From the NCBI GenBank assembly GCA_020638695.1, contig JACKIB010000013.1, positions 62,001 to 126,000 on the forward strand: 64,000 bases of DNA, in the 5' to 3' direction. Under the pieces are notes generated by a model. The model was not told the DNA's origin. It was given only the letters and a program-made list of their open reading frames with translations, and did no database searches. Positions 17,960 to 24,886 of this stretch are shown here, piece by piece. The translations under genes and the position numbers were made by a program. Each line of letters begins with the position of its first letter. The stretch's first letter is position 1. Source of the stretch: Planctomycetota bacterium (GTDB taxonomy: Bacteria > Planctomycetota > UBA1135 > UBA2386).

Positions 17960-18739
17960 TCACCGGCGCGACACCGGGCGCAGTCGGGCCAGCCCTCCGT
18001 CCACGCGCAGCACGTGGCCGGTGACCCAGTCGTTCGCCGGATCGAGCAGCCACACGATGGCCGAGGACACGTCGTTCGGTTCGCCGATTCGACCCAGGGG
18101 GTGCATCGCCCGCGATGTCTCCAGCGCACGTTCGTTGCCGGTGATCGACTCCGACATGCCGGTGCGTACCAGCCCCGGAGCCACCGCGTTGAAGCGCAGC
18201 CCGCGGGCGGCGTAGGTCGCCGCCGCCGAGCGCACCAGTCCCTCGACGCCAGCCTTCGCCGCGGCGATCGCATCGTGGTTGGCGAGCCCGGTGCCGGCCG
18301 CGGCGGTGGAGCAGAACACCACGGATCCGCCCTCTCGCATCACTCTGCCCGCACACCGTGCGACGTGGAACGCGGCGGTGAGGTTGCGCGCGAGCACGTC
18401 ATCCCACTCGGCGTCCGTGGTCAGGTGCGCTGGCTTCAGCAGGATGCTGCCGACACACAAAGCCACGCCGGCGATCGCGCCGCCGCCGAACTCCAGCGCC
18501 TGCTGGAAGCACTCCTCGACCTGCCCCGGCGCGGTCACGTCGCACGGCGTGTTCCGCACCGCGCTGCCGAGGTCGAGCGCCGCCAATCGGTTCACTCCCC
18601 GTGCCGCAGCGACCACATGCGCGTCCCGGGCGGATAGCGCTCGCACAACCGCGGAGCCGATACCGCCGGAGGCGCCGAACACGATGAACCCACCGGACTC
18701 CGAGAAGTCGCCCTCGCGCATGACACTGGCTTCGCCCAT
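17960..18739 (-). CDS. Short-chain dehydrogenase-like protein lacking the catalytic Tyr
   Basis: A 259-residue Rossmann-fold protein of the SDR superfamily. The dinucleotide site is GASGGIG (residues 22-28), then a CDVT segment, the ARNLTAAFHVA helix (with the structural Asn) and NAVAPGLVRTGM near the C-terminus. At the active site CSTAAAGTGLANHDAIAAAK, the Tyr of the Y-x-x-x-K motif is replaced by Ile while Ser and Lys remain, so ordinary oxidoreductase chemistry is doubtful or uses another residue. I recall this NH-x-x-IAAAK form in a subset of SDR proteins, so it may be a family trait. It is divergent from a TetR-type regulator 80 bases away, which may control it. Confidence 0.82.
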   Translation of the reverse strand: MGEASVMREGDFSESGGFIVFGASGGIGSAVVRALSARDAHVVAAARGVNRLAALDLGSAVRNTPCDVTAPGQVEECFQQALEFGGGAIAGVALCVGSILLKPAHLTTDAEWDDVLARNLTAAFHVARCAGRVMREGGSVVFCSTAAAGTGLANHDAIAAAKAGVEGLVRSAAATYAARGLRFNAVAPGLVRTGMSESITGNERALETSRAMHPLGRIGEPNDVSSAIVWLLDPANDWVTGHVLRVDGGLARLRPVSRR

Positions 18740-18819
18740 GTCGCGCCGGCGGATGCGCCCCCGCCGGTAGGAGATGGAATCCGCGCCGCGTCCAGCGGCA
18801 CACCGAATACGCTACCCCC

Positions 18820-19392
18820 GTGGCACGCCCGAGTCAGGCGGAGGAACAACGCACGCGGCTGTTGCCGATCCTGGTCGACGCTTTCGTCGAACTCGGCTAC
18901 CGACGTTGCACCACAGCCGAGCTGGCGCGGCGCTGTGAAGTACGGGAGAACATCCTGTACCGCCTGTGGCCGGACAAGAAGGCGATGTTCATCGCCGCCA
19001 TCGAGCACGTGTTCACCGTTTCGGCACAAGCCTGGTCCCGGGTCCGCACCGGCGACGGCGGCAGTGCAGCGGAACGGATCCTCGCCCACGAAGCCCGGCA
19101 TCACGGCGAATTCGGCAACTTCCGCATCGTGTTCGCCGGGCTCAGCGAAGCGGACGATCCGGAGATCCGCCGAGCGCTGCGACACATGTACCAGCACTTC
19201 CACGCGATCATCGAGGCGGAAGTCGCGACGCACCGGAATGCAGCAGGCCGCGAGCCCGGCGACGCAGCGCTGGCCGCGTGGGCGCTGATCGGGATCGCCA
19301 CCACGGCCAACATCGGCCGCCAACTGCGCTTCCTCAGTCAGGACCAGCGGCGCGCGCTGTTCGAGGGTATCGGTCGGCGACTGTTGGACTGA
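18820..19392 (+). CDS. TetR/AcrR-family transcriptional regulator
   Basis: 190 residues from GTG 18820. The N-terminal helix-turn-helix is clear (AEEQRTRLLPILVDAFVELG, then CTTAELARRCEVRENILYRL with WPDKKAMF), matching the TetR DNA-binding domain, where YRLWPDK replaces the more common Y-x-H-F-x-x-K. The C-terminal ~120 residues are helical and would form the ligand-binding, dimerising part; the ligand is unknown. It faces away from the SDR gene, the usual layout for a repressor that controls its divergent neighbour and itself. The 80-base gap (18740-18819) should contain the operator, but no obvious long palindrome is visible. Confidence 0.88.
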   Translation: MARPSQAEEQRTRLLPILVDAFVELGYRRCTTAELARRCEVRENILYRLWPDKKAMFIAAIEHVFTVSAQAWSRVRTGDGGSAAERILAHEARHHGEFGNFRIVFAGLSEADDPEIRRALRHMYQHFHAIIEAEVATHRNAAGREPGDAALAAWALIGIATTANIGRQLRFLSQDQRRALFEGIGRRLLD

Positions 19393-19393
19393 A

Positions 19394-19408
19394 CCCGCCG
19401 CGGGCGGG
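19394..19408. terminator. GC-rich hairpin between convergent genes
   Basis: CCCGCC and GGCGGG arms around GCG, directly between the stop of the TetR gene and the stop of the lipoprotein gene. There is no T-tract, so termination strength is uncertain. Confidence 0.3.
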
Positions 19409-19416
19409 GCAACCGG

Positions 19417-20442
19417 TCACTTCGGCACGTGCACGATGCGCGGCTCGAACCCCTGCGGGATCGCAGCGTGCCGGGTGAGCAGTACCTCGACGCCCGGGAT
19501 CGGGTCACTGCCGCCCTCCACCACGGCGATCAGTCGCACCGCGTTGCCGACGCGCCCGCGCAGGTGTTCCACCGCGGCGCGCGGCCAGTGTACCGGGCGT
19601 CCGAAGCTCGCGTGCGGCAGCAACAGTGCGACGGTCCGACACTCGCCGACGAGCGCCGACCACTGCTTGTCGAATTCGCGCCAGCATGCTCCGTGGTAGC
19701 AGCCCACGCCGCGACACGGACCGTTGCGGTCGACCTCCTCGCACTCCGTGACCCAGACCGGGATCACCCTGCTCGCCGGAGCGATCGCACGCACCGCAGC
19801 GACGAACCGCGCCGCCGCGCCGGGTGGGCCCAGCTCGGCGCTGCGCAGTGGCGGCGCGCCGTGCAGGGTGTAGTCGGTCGCCCACCGACAGAGCGCGTTC
19901 CCGCAACCGCACGACGACGGCGGACCCTGCAAGTCGCTGAGGTAGACGACCTCGGCGACAGGCAACTCGACCAGTTGGCGCCGGACCCGGGCGAGGTGCA
20001 GGTCGAACGCCTCACGGTAGGCGACCGGCAACCACGGCCAGGCCTTCACCACTTCGCCGGCACCCGGCGACGGGGCCGACGCGACCGCCTGCCGCCACTC
20101 GCGGTGCCCTTGCAGGCTCGCCATCAGATCGGGGCGGGCGTTGGCGAGTGCCACGCTGCGACCGACCTCGAGCCAGTAGCCCAGCTGCAGCCCAGCTGAA
20201 CGGACCAGATCGGCGGCCCGTCGATCGAGCTCGGTGACCGCACGATCCCCGAGACACAACACGATGCCGGTCACGCCGCGCCGGCGCACGCCAGCGAGCA
20301 GCGCAGCGTCGATCTGCGAAGGATCATGGAGCGCTTGGCGCACAGCCAAGGACTGGCGCACCGGTGCACTCGGCGCGGGCGCGCCACATCCGAACAACAG
20401 GACCGGCAACCCGATGGCGCTCGCCAGCAGTCGTGTCCTCAC
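19417..20442 (-). CDS. Predicted lipoprotein, family not recognised
   Basis: 341 residues from GTG 20442, preceded by GGAGAAGG. The signal ends in the lipobox LFGC (LLASAIGLPVLLFGCGAP), so the protein should be membrane-anchored. The middle looks like a TIM-barrel-type fold: GVTGIVLCLGDRAVTEL, LQLGYWLEVGRSVALANARP, VVYLSDLQGP and VIPVWVTECEE at strand-like spacing. A Cys-rich region (SSCGCGNALCRW, then CRGVGCYHGACW) may hold disulphides or a metal. I cannot assign a function. It overlaps the upstream DUF3179 gene by GTGA, so the two are translated together. Confidence 0.75.
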   Translation of the reverse strand: MRTRLLASAIGLPVLLFGCGAPAPSAPVRQSLAVRQALHDPSQIDAALLAGVRRRGVTGIVLCLGDRAVTELDRRAADLVRSAGLQLGYWLEVGRSVALANARPDLMASLQGHREWRQAVASAPSPGAGEVVKAWPWLPVAYREAFDLHLARVRRQLVELPVAEVVYLSDLQGPPSSCGCGNALCRWATDYTLHGAPPLRSAELGPPGAAARFVAAVRAIAPASRVIPVWVTECEEVDRNGPCRGVGCYHGACWREFDKQWSALVGECRTVALLLPHASFGRPVHWPRAAVEHLRGRVGNAVRLIAVVEGGSDPIPGVEVLLTRHAAIPQGFEPRIVHVPK

Positions 20443-21440
20443 CGCCCCTTCTCCCCGGGCCCCTTCCTCGAAGGCGTCGCGGGGTGATGCACCGCCGTCC
20501 GTGGGTTCTCCGCAGACCACGCGAACCAGCGACACTGGATGCTGTCCACCCAGGTCAGCTCCCGACCGCGCAGCAACCCATCGATACCTCTTCCAGCGAT
20601 CGACCAACGTGTCCGGGTGTTCGCATCGCGGAACGGCGCGGTCCGCGGAGCGATGGCGTCGGGTTCGAAGCGCAACAGCGCATCACCGGCCACCGCGCGA
20701 TACGCGGCAGCCGTACGCGTACGCCCCTGCCAGAACACCACGACGGTCCAGCCACCGACCTTGTCCTGCAGCACCGCGCGATCCGGCAGGCCATCGAGCG
20801 GGAAGGCCATTCGCGCCGCGCCGACGCACACTCCGAGCACGTCCACGTCCCCCGCCAGCCGCGCATCGACCTTTCCCCGGCTCGCCACCGAACCTCGCGC
20901 CGGTTCGGTGGGCAGCGCGACCACCGGGTAGCGCTTGCCGTCGAACAGATCGTACGCCGTCGACTCCGGATGCTGCAGCTTCCACTGCTCCCAGGTCGTG
21001 GCGATGCTGGGCAGCCGCGTCAGGCGCTTGCCGGAGCGCGGCCCGGCAAACGCCTCTCCGGTCAGCGCGGAGAACAACGTCCCGTCGGTGTGGCGAACCA
21101 CCATCACTCCCCGGCGCCAGCCGTGGAACGTGTACCCGTAGTCCTTCTCGTAGCCTGCCACATAGCCACCCTCGGGGTCGAAGAAGAACAGGCCGTACGT
21201 GTCGTTGATGACCCGCGGGCCGCTGAGGAAGTGGCGGATCGGAATCGCACCACCGTTGTGCTTGCCGCGCACCCAGGCGATGACCGGATCGGTTGGCGTG
21301 ATCAGGCCTTTGGCGTCCTGCGTGATGACGTACGAACACGGCGGCTCGGTCAGGGGCCGGCACTCGGCACACGGCACGATCTCCGCGGCGGGTCCCTGAG
21401 GTGCCACGGAAGCGGTGGCGAGCAGCAAGGATTTGAGCAT
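20439..21440 (-). CDS. DUF3179 domain-containing exported protein
   Basis: 333 residues from ATG 21440 with a short signal-like N-terminus (MLKSLLLATASVA). The body follows the DUF3179 pattern: DPVIAWVRGKHNGGAIPIRH, VINDTYG, HTDGTLFSALTGEAFAGP, SGKRLTRLPSIATTWEQWK and HPEST. The CPLC motif usually found after the ND-T segment is missing; that stretch reads GLFFFDPEGGYVAGYEKD instead. DUF3179 has no settled function. The gene is the first of a two-gene unit with the lipoprotein gene (GTGA overlap), suggesting they work together at the cell envelope. The DUF3179 part ends near residue 190; the rest is unassigned. Confidence 0.8.
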   Translation of the reverse strand: MLKSLLLATASVAPQGPAAEIVPCAECRPLTEPPCSYVITQDAKGLITPTDPVIAWVRGKHNGGAIPIRHFLSGPRVINDTYGLFFFDPEGGYVAGYEKDYGYTFHGWRRGVMVVRHTDGTLFSALTGEAFAGPRSGKRLTRLPSIATTWEQWKLQHPESTAYDLFDGKRYPVVALPTEPARGSVASRGKVDARLAGDVDVLGVCVGAARMAFPLDGLPDRAVLQDKVGGWTVVVFWQGRTRTAAAYRAVAGDALLRFEPDAIAPRTAPFRDANTRTRWSIAGRGIDGLLRGRELTWVDSIQCRWFAWSAENPRTAVHHPATPSRKGPGEKGR

Positions 21441-21856
21441 GGCGCAACTGTAGCCCGGACCGGGCAGATCGAGACCTCGTGAGGACCGTCGACCCGCACC
21501 GCGGGTTCGCCTCGAGCGATTCTCGCCCGCGTCGCTCCGAGATACTGGCCGCGACGTCCCCGTGCTCGCAGCGGCTCGGATCGCGCAGCCACGCGCGCAT
21601 CACGGCGAGCTGGGCACCGGCAACACTGCGCCGCGGCGAGACCGACGGGCAGGCGCGACTCACGATCCGGTCGCACCGCGAGACGTCCCGCCTTCCTCGC
21701 CGTGCGGTCGACTCGGCTGCTGGCGGCAGCGGCGCTGATCGTCCCGCGAGTACTCGGCGCGTTCCCGCGCCGAGCACGAAACCTCATCTCGTTGCCACGG
21801 TTCGTTCCCGACAGGGGACAAGCGGCATCGGAATCCACCCGATAGTCCGGATTGCG
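21441..21856. other. 416-base intergenic region, no gene seen
   Basis: It separates the DUF3179 gene and the TusA-like operon, which read outward, so it should contain two promoters. A perfect hairpin with 9-bp arms CTCGGCGCG/CGCGCCGAG and TTCC loop is at 21753-21774. The fragment AGCCCGGACCGGGC at 21452-21465 resembles the ends of the GCCCGGAC elements. The frames are open but have no family-like content. Confidence 0.5.
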
Positions 21857-22102
21857 ATGGCCGCCGACTCGACCGCTCGTTATCCCAAGCAACTCGACTG
21901 CAGCGACTTGCGCTGCCCGGAGCCGATCGTCCGCTTGTTCGAGGCCATGCACGACCTCGATGCCGGCGACAAGATCGAGGTGGTGGCCACCGACCCGGCG
22001 TTCAAGAGCGACCTGGCTGCGTGGGCCGAGATGACCGGCCACTCCCTGGTCGAGTTCGTCGAAGGGCCGCCACATCGCGCTCTGGTGGAGAAGCGGTCAT
22101 GA
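21857..22102 (+). CDS. TusA/SirA-like sulfur carrier
   Basis: An 81-residue protein of the TusA fold, which carries sulfur as a persulfide on one Cys. The signature is LDCSDLRCPEPIVRLFEAM, with Cys20 in the CPxP motif, followed by the GDKIEVVATDPAFKSDLAAW segment and GHSLVEF, all in family order. Start ATG 21857. The stop overlaps the start of the DsrE2-like gene (ATGA). With the next two genes it forms a compact sulfur-relay operon, ending in a histidine kinase. Whether it serves tRNA thiolation, sulfur oxidation or signalling cannot be told from sequence; context favours a relay to the DsrE-type proteins. Confidence 0.88.
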   Translation: MAADSTARYPKQLDCSDLRCPEPIVRLFEAMHDLDAGDKIEVVATDPAFKSDLAAWAEMTGHSLVEFVEGPPHRALVEKRS

Positions 22103-22659
22103 GCGGCGACACCTCGACAATGGCGCTTCCGGAACTCCAAGAGCTCGTGCAGCGCGAAGTCGCGGCCCAACTCGCCGCCACCCAGCGGCGGCAGAAGGCC
22201 CTGACGATCGTCGCGTTCAGCGGCGACATGGACAAGCTCCTCGCCACGCTGATGCTGGCCAACACCGCCGCTGCATCGGGCGTGCGTGTGCAGCTGTTCT
22301 TCACCTTCTGGGGTGTTGCTGCACTGCGCCGCCGCGCGCTCTACCGCGGCAAGGGACTGTGCGCCCGCATGCTCACGTTCATGTTGCCGTCCGGCGCGAA
22401 CAAGCTCGGCACATCGAAGATGAACATGCTGGGCATCGGCCCGCGCTTCTTCCGCTACCTGATGCGGCACAAGAAGGTCGACGACGTGCCGGCCGCCTTG
22501 CTGCGGTCGCGAGCACTCGGGGTTCGCCTGCTGGCGTGCACGACTTCCATGGACCTGATGGGGATCGGCACGGACGAGCTGGTCGACGGCGTCGAGTGCG
22601 CCGGCGCTCCGACGTGCCTGCAACAGCTGCTCGACTCGGACTCGACTCTGTTCATCTGA
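22099..22659 (+). CDS. DsrE2-like (DsrE/DsrF/DrsH-like) sulfur carrier
   Basis: 186 residues. After a helical lead (LQELVQREVAAQLAATQRRQ) comes the DsrE2 core: ALTIVAFSGDMDKLLATLML, TAAASGVRVQLFFTFWGVAA, MLTFMLPSGANKLGTSKMNM and LLACTTSMDLMGIGTDELVD, with Cys residues in the last segment and in VECAGAPTC. DsrE2 proteins are often encoded with TusA and rhodanese and are thought to pass persulfide sulfur, sometimes at the membrane. Here it directly follows the TusA-like gene (ATGA) and precedes a second DsrE-type gene by one base. No rhodanese is present in the window. Confidence 0.85.
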   Translation: MSGDTSTMALPELQELVQREVAAQLAATQRRQKALTIVAFSGDMDKLLATLMLANTAAASGVRVQLFFTFWGVAALRRRALYRGKGLCARMLTFMLPSGANKLGTSKMNMLGIGPRFFRYLMRHKKVDDVPAALLRSRALGVRLLACTTSMDLMGIGTDELVDGVECAGAPTCLQQLLDSDSTLFI

Positions 22660-22660
22660 G

Positions 22661-23041
22661 ATGACCGCGACCGAACACCCGCTCCAGTTCCTCATCCTGT
22701 GCGGCCCTGGCGACGCCGAGCGGGCGACCATGGGCCTGCAGATGGCGATCGCCGCAGCCTGCTCCGGCGTGGCGGTGCGGGTGTTCCTGGCCCATCACGC
22801 GACCGCCTGGGCCTGCGCACACCCCCCGGAGGACGAAGACTACGCGGCGATCCACCGCTTGCTCGACAAGATCCGTGGGCTCGGTGGTCATCTGTCGTGC
22901 TGCTCCGCCTGCGCGGACAAGCACTGCATGACCCACGAGGAGCACACGGAGATGCCCGAACTGCGCGAAGGGGTCGACCTCGCCGGCCTGGTCACGGTGA
23001 CTCGGTCAGCGGTGCACGGCGCCAACACGCTGGTGTTCTGA
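22661..23041 (+). CDS. DsrE-family protein with a Cys cluster
   Basis: 126 residues with a DsrE/DsrF-type fold: FLILCGPGDAERATMGLQMA at the start, GVAVRVFLAHHATAWA in the second strand-helix unit, and a C-terminal VHGANTLVF. The loop HLSCCSACADKHCMTH carries four Cys within 10 residues and a His, more than an ordinary DsrE, which could hold a persulfide or a metal. It is third in the TusA-DsrE2-DsrE operon and ends 3 bases before the histidine kinase start. A role as sulfur acceptor or sensor for the kinase is inference. Confidence 0.8.
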   Translation: MTATEHPLQFLILCGPGDAERATMGLQMAIAAACSGVAVRVFLAHHATAWACAHPPEDEDYAAIHRLLDKIRGLGGHLSCCSACADKHCMTHEEHTEMPELREGVDLAGLVTVTRSAVHGANTLVF

Positions 23042-23044
23042 ACC

Positions 23045-24811
23045 ATGGCGGCGGTGGACTCCGAACGCTGTGCGCACTGCGCCGAGCTGACCCGCCGGAT
23101 CGCCGAACTCGAACGGGCCAACGACAGCCTGCGCGAAGAAGCCCACCACGTGGCTTCGGCCAATGTGCGCGCCGCGCACCAGATGGCGCAGATCAGCCAA
23201 GCGCGCCAGCGCGAACTCGAGAAGCAGAAGACCGAACTCGAACAGGCCCTGGCGGCGGCGCGGCAGGCCGCCGAGAAGCGCGACGAGTTCCTGGCGATGG
23301 TCTCCCACGAACTCCGCACGCCGATGAACGGTGTCTTGGGGATGCTCACGCTGGCCCGCGATCAGGGCATGTCGCCAGCGGTACGGGACTGCATCGACGC
23401 AGCGTCCGACTCGGCACGCCACCTGCTGCATCTCATCGAGGACATCCTCAACTTCTCCCAGTTGCGCGCCGGCCGCCTGCAGCTGCACAGCGAACTGGTC
23501 GACCCGTGGAGTCTCGCTGAGGACGTGGTGCGCCTGTGTCTGGCGGGCTACGACAACTCCGAGGTGAGCACCTGCCTGCTGATCGGTTCGCGGGTCCCGC
23601 GCAGCGTCCCGCTCGACCGGGTCCGGCTGACCCAGGTGTTGGTCAACCTGACCGCCAACGCGCTGAAGTTCACCGACGTCGGCTCCGTCGAACTCGAGGT
23701 CGACGCGGTGGAAACCAACGGCCACGCCACGCTCCACTTCGCCGTGCGGGACTCCGGTCCGGGCATCGACACGGATTACCTACCCCATCTGTTCGAGGCG
23801 TTCACGCAGGGCCAGCGGTACCAGACGCGCCGCAAGCCCGGAACCGGGCTCGGGCTGGCGATCAGCCAACACCTGGTGCGGCTGATGGGCGGGGAGATCA
23901 AGGTGGAGACGCAGGCCGGACACGGTTCGGAGTTCGCATTCTCCTTGCCGCTGGCCATGCCGCTCGCCGCGCCCGGTCGGGCGGAACCGGACACCCGCCT
24001 GATCTGCATCACGCGTTGCCCCGATGTCCGTCAGGTGGTCTCCCACACTCTGTCGCCGCTGGGCGCCCAGATCGAGTTCACCGACACGCTGGCGGCGGCG
24101 AACAACCCGTTGACCGACGTGCTTCTGTTGCTCGACCCGCGAGTCGCCCGGAACGTCGACTACTGCAGTATCGTCCACGCGTGGGACGAATCCGGTGGTC
24201 GCTGTGTGGTGTTGGCGAATCCCGGTGGATCGGTCCCAACCTGCACCGAGAGCAACGGACAGCTCCTCCTACCGATCGCGCCGCATCGCCTGCTCGAGCT
24301 GGTGCGCTACACCCCGTCGGGTCCGATCTCGGCGGAGCGCGATCGCCCCAAAGCGCTGACCACCGACCCCCGACTCGCCGGCCTGCGCGTTCTGGTAGTG
24401 GAGGACAATGCAGTCAACCAGAAGGTCGCACGCGGAGTCCTGGAGCGCTTCGGCTGCCACGTCACCAGCGCCTTGGACGGCGCGATCGCGCTGCGGATGA
24501 GCGCCGACCGCGTCTTCGACGTGATCCTGATGGACTGCCAGATGCCAGGAATGGACGGTTACGCCGCCGCCCGGGCGATCCGTGCGGACGTGAAGAACCC
24601 GAACTGCCAAACGCCGATCATCGCGGTCACCGCTCACTCGATGCCGGGTGACCGCAAGACCTGCCTCGACGCCGGGATGGACGACTACGTCGCCAAACCG
24701 TTCATGCCGGATCAGCTGCGTGAAGCGATCGCCCGGCAGATTGCGCGCTGCCGCGGCCGCGCCGGCGCGCCGGCCGGCCAGTCGTCGGGTGCTGGCACGG
24801 ACCGCTCGTGA
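23045..24811 (+). CDS. Soluble hybrid histidine kinase
   Basis: 588 residues, without membrane segments or a PAS/GAF domain. Residues ~9-12 are CAHC, followed by a coiled coil to ~80 (ELTRRIAELERANDSLREEA and later QKTELEQALAAARQAAEKRD). Then come the phospho-acceptor helix (MVSHELRTPMNGVLGML, His near 88), the ATP-binding domain (NLTANALKFTD, DSGPGIDTDYLPHLFEAFTQ, GTGLGLAISQHLVRLMGG) and a degenerate receiver-like stretch. A complete C-terminal receiver follows (VLVVEDNAVNQKVARGVLER, LMDCQMPGMDGYAAARAI with phospho-Asp near 497, and the Lys in DDYVAKPF). It closes the sulfur-carrier operon. The partner response regulator is not seen here. The CxxC may sense redox or persulfide state; this is inference. 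Confidence 0.9.
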   Translation: MAAVDSERCAHCAELTRRIAELERANDSLREEAHHVASANVRAAHQMAQISQARQRELEKQKTELEQALAAARQAAEKRDEFLAMVSHELRTPMNGVLGMLTLARDQGMSPAVRDCIDAASDSARHLLHLIEDILNFSQLRAGRLQLHSELVDPWSLAEDVVRLCLAGYDNSEVSTCLLIGSRVPRSVPLDRVRLTQVLVNLTANALKFTDVGSVELEVDAVETNGHATLHFAVRDSGPGIDTDYLPHLFEAFTQGQRYQTRRKPGTGLGLAISQHLVRLMGGEIKVETQAGHGSEFAFSLPLAMPLAAPGRAEPDTRLICITRCPDVRQVVSHTLSPLGAQIEFTDTLAAANNPLTDVLLLLDPRVARNVDYCSIVHAWDESGGRCVVLANPGGSVPTCTESNGQLLLPIAPHRLLELVRYTPSGPISAERDRPKALTTDPRLAGLRVLVVEDNAVNQKVARGVLERFGCHVTSALDGAIALRMSADRVFDVILMDCQMPGMDGYAAARAIRADVKNPNCQTPIIAVTAHSMPGDRKTCLDAGMDDYVAKPFMPDQLREAIARQIARCRGRAGAPAGQSSGAGTDRS

Positions 24812-24886
24812 GCAACGCCGCGCGGTCGTGCGAGGCGGTTGCCGGCACCCCAAGCGCTGGCCGTCCAGGGTAGGATGCAGCGGCGG

